From: WFZT01 sp964571845
GTDB lineage: Bacteria; Hydrothermota; Hydrothermia; B15-G9; WFZT01
Direction of reading: 5' to 3'
Assembly: GCA_964571845.1 (NCBI GenBank)
Contig: CAZNDM010000110.1
Location: forward strand, 1-12,287
Length of the DNA: 12,287 nucleotides
Part shown: positions 1 to 6,669 of the stretch, in pieces
Numbering within the stretch: position 1 is the stretch's first letter
Layout of the letters: every line of letters begins with the position of its first letter
Translations under genes and position numbers: made by a program
The notes under the pieces: generated by a model
What the model was told of the DNA's origin: nothing
What the model saw: only the letters and a program-made list of their open reading frames with translations
Database searches by the model: none

Positions 1-56
1 GGAATATGCCATGAACAGCAGGAATCATCCGTTAGTTGATGCTGCTAAAAAATCTG

Positions 57-440
57 TTATTTCAACCTTTCCACATTCCCTTGATTATCTATGAAATAAA
101 ATTCGACATTTTGTACCAGATATCCGTATTTCTCCAGCCACCATTCCGGAACACGCTTTTGATTTCCAAACACCAAAAAACGCCTCTTTGCATTTATTTT
201 TTCTAATAGCCAAACATGGCCCGCTATTTCCATAAACTTTGCAGGAGGCAATCTTTTTCTATGAACCAATGTAAGAAATTTAGCATCACCCACAATATCC
301 CCCTTCTCAGAAACCATATCGAACTTTTTAGGAGATCCTTGTGGTCTTCTTTCTTCAAGATGTACTCCAAAATATTTACTCATAGTTTCCCTTGCAAATT
401 CCTCAAATTCCCTCCAATCCGAAAAGCCTTTCGAGTTCAT
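57..440 (-). CDS. Small PD-(D/E)XK nuclease-like protein
   Basis: A 127-residue protein without signal peptide or membrane segment. Residues 40-55 hold the pattern expected of the restriction-endonuclease-like fold: Asp41, then Gly51-Asp52-Ala53-Lys54 (D-x10-D-A-K) in two predicted strands, followed by an alpha helix (residues 66-82, Glu71) and aromatic strands to the end. Glu14 lies in the N-terminal helix, where such folds often place another acidic residue. Families with this core cut or bind DNA (restriction enzymes, Holliday resolvases, archaeal-type nucleases); no target-recognition domain and no methyltransferase partner is visible, so the substrate is unknown. The ATG at 438-440 has a GGAGG seven bases upstream, which supports this start. 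It lies 50 bp downstream of the LuxR-type gene on the same strand and could be cotranscribed with it. The fold call rests on the motif alone; moderate confidence. Confidence 0.6.
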   Translation of the reverse strand: MNSKGFSDWREFEEFARETMSKYFGVHLEERRPQGSPKKFDMVSEKGDIVGDAKFLTLVHRKRLPPAKFMEIAGHVWLLEKINAKRRFLVFGNQKRVPEWWLEKYGYLVQNVEFYFIDNQGNVERLK

Positions 441-490
441 ACCATACCCTCCGATACCCGTTAAAATTTGGCAAGCTATGTAAATACCAC

Positions 491-1228
491 TTAAAGACTT
501 TTTACAGATGGGTTAAAGACGAGCCGAAGAAGCTCACCGCGCCTTTTGACCCCGGTCTTTCTGTAAATTGCCTGAATAACCTTTTTGACTGCCGAAATTG
601 AAACCTTTCTGTCCTTTGCTATCAATTTTATATCGTCCCCTGTAAGTATGTGTTTTAGAATCTGAGTCTCAGTGGGAGTCAACCTGTAATCCCTCGCTAT
701 TTTCCCAACGAGGAATGAGAAAGCGTATTTCGGAACCTCCTCGAGAATTGACAGATAAACAGCTGATCTCAGTGACATTGCAAAAAACGGTGTAAGATCA
801 TCTATTTTCGCAAGCTCGTTCTTGTCTAACGGCTCTTTTCGGTACATAAGAATAAATCCAAGATAACGGTTTCCAGAGTAAAAGTGTTTTGAAAATTTAT
901 ACTTTCCCTCAATTTTCATCGCTCCAATTTCAACATAGGACCTCACAAGCAGTTCCTCAATTTTTTCAGGCGGCACTTTCCTCTTTTTTGAAACAGAAAC
1001 ATCGTAATGTGCCGAAGATTCTCTATCCTCCGGCGCCCCCACAAAATCAATAGAATACTGAAACTCTGGAGGAAGATTTTCAAAAGGCTCTGGCTCGATA
1101 AAAACAATGGCATATTCAGCCCTGAAAACCTCAAAAAGTATTTCACGAAGCTGGAGCATGATTTCATCTGAGGATTGAGCTGAAATAACACTATTTATCA
1201 AATTCGGAAGAGAATCATCAGGTCTCAT
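491..1228 (-). CDS. LuxR-family transcriptional regulator with N-terminal sensor-like domain
   Basis: A 245-residue protein. Residues about 182-238 form a LuxR/FixJ-type helix-turn-helix: LTPTETQIL, then LIAKDRKVSISAVKKVIQAI and RKTGVKRRGELL match the four-helix pattern in order, including the 'TGV.RR.EL' end. Residues 1-170 are an alpha/beta region that could be a GAF- or autoinducer-like sensor; it has no response-regulator Asp pocket, so control is probably by ligand or partner rather than by phosphorylation. A GTG in the same frame at 1244-1246 would add six residues, but it has no Shine-Dalgarno. The ATG at 1226-1228 sits six bases after a perfect TATAAT and is the better start (see promoter entry). 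It follows the end of the six-gene envelope operon by about 100 bp on the same strand; whether it regulates that operon cannot be told. The HTH assignment is firm, the N-terminal domain is not. Confidence 0.8.
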   Translation of the reverse strand: MRPDDSLPNLINSVISAQSSDEIMLQLREILFEVFRAEYAIVFIEPEPFENLPPEFQYSIDFVGAPEDRESSAHYDVSVSKKRKVPPEKIEELLVRSYVEIGAMKIEGKYKFSKHFYSGNRYLGFILMYRKEPLDKNELAKIDDLTPFFAMSLRSAVYLSILEEVPKYAFSFLVGKIARDYRLTPTETQILKHILTGDDIKLIAKDRKVSISAVKKVIQAIYRKTGVKRRGELLRLVFNPSVKSL

Positions 1229-1234
1229 CCGGTA

Positions 1235-1240
1235 ATTATA
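1235..1240 (-). promoter_or_regulatory. Candidate leaderless -10 box (TATAAT) for the LuxR-type gene
   Basis: On the minus strand the sequence reads TATAAT-TACCGG-ATG. With a standard -10 to start-site distance, transcription would begin exactly on the A of the ATG at 1228. There is no purine-rich ribosome binding site upstream of this ATG or of the GTG at 1246. The -35 region is poor (GTGAAT/TGTGAA-like at 17-18 bp). Confidence 0.45.
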
Positions 1241-1335
1241 ACCCACCCGGGGACTAAATTCACACGAGTAATAGTTCTTAAATCAAGTCCGTCAGGAATG
1301 TTTTAATAATTTCATAAACATACCACCATCCAATT

Positions 1336-2643
1336 TTAAGGCAACTCATTTTTGATGGAGAGTCTGTATTTTGAAGGAAACTTAAGCCTTTTCCACGGGA
1401 TCGACACGCTTCTTCTGCCTGATTCGTCCGGAGGATTGTTAACTTTTTCCGTTCTTTTCCCGTATATAAAAATCTCTGTCCTTTCAGGTGACGGTGTGTA
1501 AAAAGTTAAGCCATCATAGAAACTTTTATCAGGTTTTCCAATGCCTTTGACACCTTTGATTTTTATAAAAATGCTGTCATCAGATGTCAAAAGCTCCCAG
1601 TCCAGAAAGTTCACAGCCACAGAGAGCTTCAAAAGCCTCGTAGTGGTCGCTACAAGGAGTCTTTTACCATGAAATTCACGTGCCAAAAAGGCAAGAGCGG
1701 CTTTTGTCGAATCATTAAAGTACTCCGGTGGTCCCGCATTATCGCCAAGATGGGTATAAACGATCATGAAACCATGATTCTCTTCAAGCTCGTTTAGAAC
1801 ATCTGGAGAGATCTGGCGATAAAGGTTGCCCGCACATGTTCTTTCAACTTCACCAAATTTACTGATAAAACGGACGAATCTCAATCCGGTATCCCCATCG
1901 TCGAACACATGGAACTCGATAAGGCTGTTCTTGAGATAACTTTTAAACCTTGATGTTCTGAGCTTTAAAAAATAAATTGAAGCGTCTTTGAAACCTTTAA
2001 GGACATCAATAAATCCCGGTGCTCTATCCTGTCCAACAATGTGAGTTACATCATAGAGACCAAAGAAAATAAATCCAGCTTCTTTTAAAAGATCCAGGTG
2101 ATAACACGGGGTTTCGGGATTGTCCCCAAGCTGAAATTTCAATTCTCCCACATTTTCACAGTTTGTGGGAGGTCCATGGTTTATCCATGTCAAAATCTTC
2201 AGGTCGTTCCTTCTGAGATAGGATACAGCCGACTCAGCAAATTCCCTTCTAAAGCCTCCGAGGCTGAACTCACCGTAAGTATGAAGAAAGTCTATGTAAC
2301 CGGCTCTGATAAAATCTTTTATCACGGGTTCAGCAGAGGACATTTCAAATGATGTGTCGATAAAAACAGTAAAACGGGAAGAACCAAGGGCATCAAAAAA
2401 CCAGAAACTGTATCCAATTTCAAGATCAAGTCCGGGTCCCATCACCGTCGAATCTGGTGTATTCAAGTATCGCATAAGTGTCAAAAATTCATCAGCATCA
2501 TCTGTTCTATCACAATCCGACGATATTGCAAGCGTGGCGAGATAGGGGTATGGATGCTTTCTGATAGAAACTTCAGGTGTTCGAGAACATGCTGCAATCA
2601 GCAGGAGAATCAGACCCGATATCTGAAGGGACACTGAAGGCAT
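1336..2643 (-). CDS. Predicted lipoprotein with NodB-like (polysaccharide deacetylase-type) fold
   Basis: A 435-residue protein. Residues 8-19 form a hydrophobic segment ending in a lipobox (Leu15-Ile-Ala-Ala-Cys19), so it is probably a lipoprotein. Unusually, the residues before it (MPSVSLQ) carry no Lys or Arg. The body starts with a strand ending ISSDCDRTDDADEF (residues 40-52), followed by LHTYGEF (His121) and ITWINHG-like ILTWINHG (His156); this D...H...H layout with alternating strands and helices resembles atypical polysaccharide deacetylase families rather than classical chitin deacetylases with their HxxxH motif. The C-terminal 100 residues look like an appended beta domain. Its substrate, perhaps a cell-surface glycan, is inferred only. 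The ATG overlaps the end of the upstream oxidoreductase by 34 nt and is the first possible start after an in-frame stop; a GAGGCGG lies about six bases before it. It is the last gene of the operon. No clear terminator follows. Confidence 0.5.
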   Translation of the reverse strand: MPSVSLQISGLILLLIAACSRTPEVSIRKHPYPYLATLAISSDCDRTDDADEFLTLMRYLNTPDSTVMGPGLDLEIGYSFWFFDALGSSRFTVFIDTSFEMSSAEPVIKDFIRAGYIDFLHTYGEFSLGGFRREFAESAVSYLRRNDLKILTWINHGPPTNCENVGELKFQLGDNPETPCYHLDLLKEAGFIFFGLYDVTHIVGQDRAPGFIDVLKGFKDASIYFLKLRTSRFKSYLKNSLIEFHVFDDGDTGLRFVRFISKFGEVERTCAGNLYRQISPDVLNELEENHGFMIVYTHLGDNAGPPEYFNDSTKAALAFLAREFHGKRLLVATTTRLLKLSVAVNFLDWELLTSDDSIFIKIKGVKGIGKPDKSFYDGLTFYTPSPERTEIFIYGKRTEKVNNPPDESGRRSVSIPWKRLKFPSKYRLSIKNELP

Positions 2644-4223
2644 CTGGCCGCCTCATCCATGGCTTCCTGCTGATGATAGTCCTTATCGACCACAATAAAA
2701 CTTTTTTTCCTCTCTGCTGGATCCTCCTGCCTGACCTTAACAGGTCTGAATATTTCCGGGTGTTTTTCAAGCTTTCCGGGTTTTATCACGGGCTCAAAAT
2801 CAAAAAGCCACCTGACAAAACTCTTAAAGGGCCCATCGAACTTTCTTCTCACCATTTCAGCAGTTTTCCTTCCCCTTGCAATAGCTTCCACCACAAGCGG
2901 AGCACCCTGAATAACAAAGACTTTCTCGCCATTGGCATCAGCGAGCAACTCTCTGTCAGCGCCCTGTCCAATAGCAACGATCACAGTATCAGCCTCAAAT
3001 ACTGGTGTTTTGGCATCATCGTCAAATGCAGGTGAAAATCTGCCCTGTTCGTCAAAAACCCTGACGCATTTACGCGTAAAGACCGTGAGTTTTCCGTTGA
3101 TAAGCTTGATCTCTTTTACACCGAGCTCACCAAAAAACTCTATTCCCTCATCTTTGGCTTCCCTTATCTCCCGATCATCTGCCGGAAGTCGCTCAGGCGA
3201 AGCAAGATCGGTCTTCTCAAGGGAAAGGATTTTTATGCTTTTTGCCCCCAGCCTCAGTGCAACCCTTGCAGAATCAATTGCCACATCACCACCCCCTATA
3301 ACAACGACCTCTTCTCCAGGTTTGATCCTCTCTCCCCTGTTAACTCTGAACAGAAACTCAAGGCTCGTGTACACACCGTCGAGTTCCTCACCTTTCACAC
3401 CGAGTTTTCTCGACCTGTATTCTCCAATTGCCACCACAACCGCATCGTACTCTTTTTTAAGTGCCGAAATTGTATAGTCAACTCCAAGCTCCAACCCTGT
3501 TTTAAACTCAATTCCCTCGTCGATGAGTCTCTGGACTTCTTTTCGGGTAATTTCTTTTGGCAGCCTGTAATCAGGCACACCGTATCTCATCATGCCTCCG
3601 GGTTCGCTTTCTCTCTCATAAACAGTAACTCTAAAGCCCTCCTGCCTGAGGTAATGAGCAGCAGATAAGCCAGCTGGACCTCCACCAATCACTGCGATCC
3701 TTTCCTTTCTTTCTCTCTCAGGTGGTTTAAATTCGAGATTTCCGTAAGTAAAGGCAGCCCTTTTCAGGTGTTTAATGTGCACAGGCTCATCGTACCTCCT
3801 CCTTGAGCACACCTTCTCACAGGGTGCGGGACACAGGTATCCCAGAACTCCGGGGAAAGGTGCTTTCCTCGCAATCAACTGAAGTGCCTCGTCAAATTTG
3901 CCTTCCTTTATAAGGTGGATGTACCCTGCCACATCAATGTCAGCTGGACAGGCTCGCCGACAGGGAGGCTTTTGATACACAGGACCTTTCACAGCGTCGA
4001 GGAGATTTAAAAACCACAGAACTGAGTACCCTATGAAAAGGGAAATTACCGCCGGACTTATTCCCTTATAAACCTTTGTGAGGAAATAGATGGAGGAATA
4101 GGTAACAAGAGAGAAAAACAAACCTGCCCCTATTCTTCCCCTGTAAAACTGTCCGAACCCGGGGAAGAAAAATGAAATCCAGAAAGCTGTTTTTCTCTTT
4201 CGTGCCTCTTTTTTCAGATCCAC
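2610..4223 (-). CDS. Membrane-anchored FAD/Fe-S NAD(P)-dependent oxidoreductase (GltD/NfnB-like) with N-terminal TM2-like domain
   Basis: A 537-residue protein made of two parts. Residues 1-80 are basic (MDLKKEARKRK) then hydrophobic, with a PGFGQFYRG motif (21-29) like TM2/DUF5683 membrane domains and further hydrophobic segments at 31-50 and 57-77. Residues 85 onward are a glutamate-synthase-small-subunit-type flavoprotein: Cys88, Cys92 (CRRACP) and Cys131/135/139 (CPAPCEKVC) for Fe-S binding; FAD-binding VIGGGPAGLSAAHYL (178-192) and EPGGMMRYGVPDYRLP; and NAD(P)-binding VVIGGGDVAIDSARVALRLG (307-326). RCLQC (528-531) ends the protein. In the family these enzymes pass electrons between NAD(P)H, FAD and iron-sulfur clusters or a partner subunit. 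Odd points: the membrane domain, the loss of the usual G-D pair in the C-terminal FAD loop, and the RCLQC at the wrong end. GTG start, 2 nt after the barrel gene's stop; no large GltB-type partner is nearby, so glutamate synthesis is unlikely to be its job. Confidence 0.82.
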   Translation of the reverse strand: MDLKKEARKRKTAFWISFFFPGFGQFYRGRIGAGLFFSLVTYSSIYFLTKVYKGISPAVISLFIGYSVLWFLNLLDAVKGPVYQKPPCRRACPADIDVAGYIHLIKEGKFDEALQLIARKAPFPGVLGYLCPAPCEKVCSRRRYDEPVHIKHLKRAAFTYGNLEFKPPERERKERIAVIGGGPAGLSAAHYLRQEGFRVTVYERESEPGGMMRYGVPDYRLPKEITRKEVQRLIDEGIEFKTGLELGVDYTISALKKEYDAVVVAIGEYRSRKLGVKGEELDGVYTSLEFLFRVNRGERIKPGEEVVVIGGGDVAIDSARVALRLGAKSIKILSLEKTDLASPERLPADDREIREAKDEGIEFFGELGVKEIKLINGKLTVFTRKCVRVFDEQGRFSPAFDDDAKTPVFEADTVIVAIGQGADRELLADANGEKVFVIQGAPLVVEAIARGRKTAEMVRRKFDGPFKSFVRWLFDFEPVIKPGKLEKHPEIFRPVKVRQEDPAERKKSFIVVDKDYHQQEAMDEAARCLQCPFRYRV

Positions 4224-4225
4224 GG

Positions 4226-5569
4226 TTAAAATGTAATCAGTGCTTTCAGCATTACACCGTCAAATTCTGGTTCATATCTGCATATACCACCAGAACACAC
4301 AAAATCTCCTCTCATAGATCCTACGGTCAAAATAAGGTTTAAATTCTCAAGGATTTGTCCCTTAAACTCAACATTCATCCAGCGATCAGATAAGTCCCCG
4401 GCGCGCGTCTGGGATGTCCATGTGATCGAGTACCCATCAAGAAATCCCAGTGTTAGTGCGATATCCCTGTCAGTGTACTTGACATCCTCATCCTCCCTGA
4501 TCCTGTTTCTAAAATAGGCTTCAATCTCAAATTTCCCGGCACTAAAAGCGTATTCAAACTGTGGATCAATCTCTTTCCGGGTCTCCACTCCTATTGCCAC
4601 CTGACCACCTGTAATATCAAGATATCCGAAGTCCACCTCAGCAAATCGTTCGTCCGTTTGGTACTGTGCCTGAAATGTAACTTCCTTCAATTCACTTTTA
4701 TCTCCAAAATAGCCGAGGGAATAGATATTTGCCGCACTGATGTTTGTACTGATCTCATCCATTGGATTGAAGTTAAAAGAGAAAGAATACCCCCGCTCAT
4801 CCATTGCCTCGTTGAGATAAATTCCATTTTTGTTCAATGTCGGGGGCAGCCCGTAATCTTTCCCAAAGAGCCAATAGTCTCTGAACTCAAAAAGCAGGCC
4901 AAATTTTTCCCTCGAGTATGAAATGGAAAGGTAATCAGCGGCACCCTGTTTCTCATCCTGAAGTATACTGCTGTATCCACTTCTGATGCCGTATTCGAAG
5001 TAAAGGGAAAAATCACCATACTCCAGGGCTGACCGTGCAGCGTAATAATCCGTTCGTTCACCAGCTCTCAGTGCAGAGCCTCCGAGTACCACACCTTCAA
5101 ACAACCTGAGGTCACCATCCATGCCGAGCAAAAGATTCGTTGAATCCGGCTGAAGCTTGTGGTCGAGATAGTACCTGACAACTCCACCAAATGCCTTTAA
5201 ATCAAGAAAGTCTTTTGCAAGCTCAGCATAAACCCCGTCAACAAACCTATCCATCTTCAGGATGTCGTCCCTTACCGCCTGAAAAATCAATCCTCTTCCA
5301 AAACTCAGATATGAAGAACCTGCCCTCAAAAGCAGATAATCGTTTTTGACTTCCACAAAACCCTTTGTAACGCCGATCCTCTTCTGGAATGCGATCTCAT
5401 TTTCCGGATAGTAAAGGTAATAGCTGATCCCGGCTGCAAAGTTTTCCTGCCACACATTGACATCTGTTTCCTCGATCAGTCTTACCGTGCTATCACGGAA
5501 AAACCTCGTTTCAACTCCACTCGATAACGACAGATTCAGACTTATGATGACTGCTGTTAATATGCTCAT
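4226..5569 (-). CDS. Outer-membrane beta-barrel protein, DUF6029-like
   Basis: A 447-residue protein with an N-terminal hydrophobic stretch of about 18 residues (MSILTAVIISLNLSLSSG), probably a signal peptide though it lacks the usual basic residues. The remainder alternates polar and hydrophobic residues in many short aromatic strands (for example SLYFEYGIRSGYSS, YLSISYSREKFGLLFEFRDYW) and ends in ALITF, with the terminal Phe expected of a protein inserted by the BAM machinery. The segment around 241-253 (LPPTLNKNGIYL) resembles the conserved LPP-L motif I associate with the DUF6029 family of Bacteroidetes; that assignment is from memory. One pair of cysteines (425, 430; CSGGIC) lies in the last hairpin. 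The ATG overlaps the preceding gene's TGA (ATGA). In its relatives such barrels tend to occur beside Omp28- and TlpA-like proteins, as here. The barrel nature is well supported; transport or anchoring function is unknown. Confidence 0.7.
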   Translation of the reverse strand: MSILTAVIISLNLSLSSGVETRFFRDSTVRLIEETDVNVWQENFAAGISYYLYYPENEIAFQKRIGVTKGFVEVKNDYLLLRAGSSYLSFGRGLIFQAVRDDILKMDRFVDGVYAELAKDFLDLKAFGGVVRYYLDHKLQPDSTNLLLGMDGDLRLFEGVVLGGSALRAGERTDYYAARSALEYGDFSLYFEYGIRSGYSSILQDEKQGAADYLSISYSREKFGLLFEFRDYWLFGKDYGLPPTLNKNGIYLNEAMDERGYSFSFNFNPMDEISTNISAANIYSLGYFGDKSELKEVTFQAQYQTDERFAEVDFGYLDITGGQVAIGVETRKEIDPQFEYAFSAGKFEIEAYFRNRIREDEDVKYTDRDIALTLGFLDGYSITWTSQTRAGDLSDRWMNVEFKGQILENLNLILTVGSMRGDFVCSGGICRYEPEFDGVMLKALITF

Positions 5570-6669
5570 TTTGCTGACCTCACATGAATTCTGATTGAAT
5601 CACGCAGGTCCGGTGATGTAAGGGACCATGCTTTAACCCATACGTAACCCGGTGGGTCCGTATTCATCAAATGGAAAAATTTTAGCTCAAAGGTGGAGTC
5701 AACCTCCATGGCATCAAGTGTATCCACATACCAGAGTCGCGGCAAACAGACCCCTCCGACGCACAGACTGACAGTCCATTCCGGCGGAAGTGATGTTGTA
5801 TCAACACTGACCATGATACTGTCAGCCGACATCTGTCCGTTCTCAACTGAAAAATGTACAGGGAAAAGGGTCTGCACGGGCACCGTTACACTTGTATCTG
5901 CCGTATAAACATCAACATATTCCTCTGTCTGTCCCATGAAATGGGTGAGTGGAAACTCTTTGATATCCAGGATTTCACCTGTACCTGGATTTTGCACAAA
6001 TACAACCACATCCACATTTTCCGGATCCAGATCAGAGGGGATGGTTGCTGATGTATCAACTGAAGTGCCATTACACCCATCAGAACCACAGATCATATCA
6101 AATACGATGTGGTTCAAAAGTGTGTCGCCGTTGGGTGAATTGTATCGTATATTCGATTCAGTGAGGACGATGTGGGTTCTTAAATCGGTTGAGGAACCGG
6201 TGGAGAGTGTGATTGAAAGTGAGAGTCTCCTGTCATGTGAAAGAGCACCGTTTACAGAGAGTATTTCAGAGTATTCCCTCGAATGGAGTTCGTTGATTCG
6301 TGCACCCCAGACAGCAGCTCCAGCTATTCCTTCGAATTCATAGACTCCATTGATGACGACAAAAGGTGTTCCCGGCGTTGAATTGCCGTAATAATAAGTG
6401 ATTCTACCGTTGATTTCCGAGGAGTCACGGAGGTAAAAGGGATCGAGCGGGTCAGGCGTACCTACATGGTAGTTGACAATGAAGAGATTGGAATCCTGTA
6501 GTGCCAGGGAATCGAGGATTTCTTCGGCTCGTGGGCAATGGGTGCACATGTCATTGGAGAAGATTTCGACGATGACAGGGGCGGAGCCCTGTGGTGGCGG
6601 AGCCACCACAGGGCTCCGCCCTATACATCCTCCCATCAACAAACCTATTAATAAAAGTATCCGTTTCAT
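5566..6669 (-). CDS. Omp28-like lipoprotein with thioredoxin-type CxxC domain
   Basis: A 367-residue protein. Signal: MKRILLLIGLLMGGC with lipobox Leu11-Met-Gly-Gly-Cys15. After a Pro/Gly-rich linker (16-30), residues 31-130 are a thioredoxin-like domain with Cys42-Thr-His-Cys45 after a strand (VIVEIFSND) and the cis-proline loop GTPFVVINGV (Pro102). Residues 140-245 are a beta domain shared with the upstream paralogue (VLTESNI-Y-SPNGDTLLNH; VFVQNPGTGEIL). The rest is a beta-rich C-terminal region without a sorting tail. Extra cysteine pairs occur at 194/199 (CGSDGC) and 303/308 (CVGGVC) and could form small disulfide loops. Expected location is the outer membrane, tethered by lipid. The family is known as Omp28-related outer-membrane proteins; the enzymatic role is not established. 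Start ATG overlaps the TGA of the previous gene (ATGA), so translation is probably coupled. The linker-coding DNA contains a strong palindrome (separate entry). Confidence 0.8.
   Translation of the reverse strand: MKRILLLIGLLMGGCIGRSPVVAPPPQGSAPVIVEIFSNDMCTHCPRAEEILDSLALQDSNLFIVNYHVGTPDPLDPFYLRDSSEINGRITYYYGNSTPGTPFVVINGVYEFEGIAGAAVWGARINELHSREYSEILSVNGALSHDRRLSLSITLSTGSSTDLRTHIVLTESNIRYNSPNGDTLLNHIVFDMICGSDGCNGTSVDTSATIPSDLDPENVDVVVFVQNPGTGEILDIKEFPLTHFMGQTEEYVDVYTADTSVTVPVQTLFPVHFSVENGQMSADSIMVSVDTTSLPPEWTVSLCVGGVCLPRLWYVDTLDAMEVDSTFELKFFHLMNTDPPGYVWVKAWSLTSPDLRDSIRIHVRSAK
6579..6621. repeat. Perfect inverted repeat, 20-bp arms with 3-nt loop, inside a coding region
   Basis: The arms GGGCGGAGCCCTGTGGTGGC (6579-6598) and GCCACCACAGGGCTCCGCCC (6602-6621) are exact reverse complements, separated by GGA. 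The nonamer GGCGGAGCC occurs at 6580-6588 and again at the centre (6596-6604), and its complement at 6612-6620, so the unit is built from three nested mini-hairpins. Sixteen of twenty arm bases are G or C, far above the flanks. It encodes the linker G-R-S-P-V-V-A-P-P-P-Q-G-S-A-P directly behind the lipobox of the Omp28-like lipoprotein and keeps the frame open. It may be a palindromic repeat element that landed in frame, or an RNA structure near the 5' end of the cistron. Confidence 0.9.

Noticed and set aside
1..28. Possible start of a gene on the minus strand: ATG at 26-28 reading M-I-P-A-V-H-G-I.
   Set aside because: Only nine codons are visible and there is no ribosome binding site, so it cannot be supported.
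1247..1335. Terminator or small gene between the envelope operon and the LuxR-type gene.
   Set aside because: No hairpin with a U-run and no open frame of more than about ten codons was found.
2577..3035. A 152-codon open frame on the plus strand.
   Set aside because: Antisense to the flavoprotein and the start of the lipoprotein; no recognisable domain.
2932..3477. A 181-codon open frame on the plus strand.
   Set aside because: It lies antisense within the clear oxidoreductase gene, is Ser/Thr/Pro-rich low complexity, and has no ribosome site; it is the shadow of another gene's codon bias.
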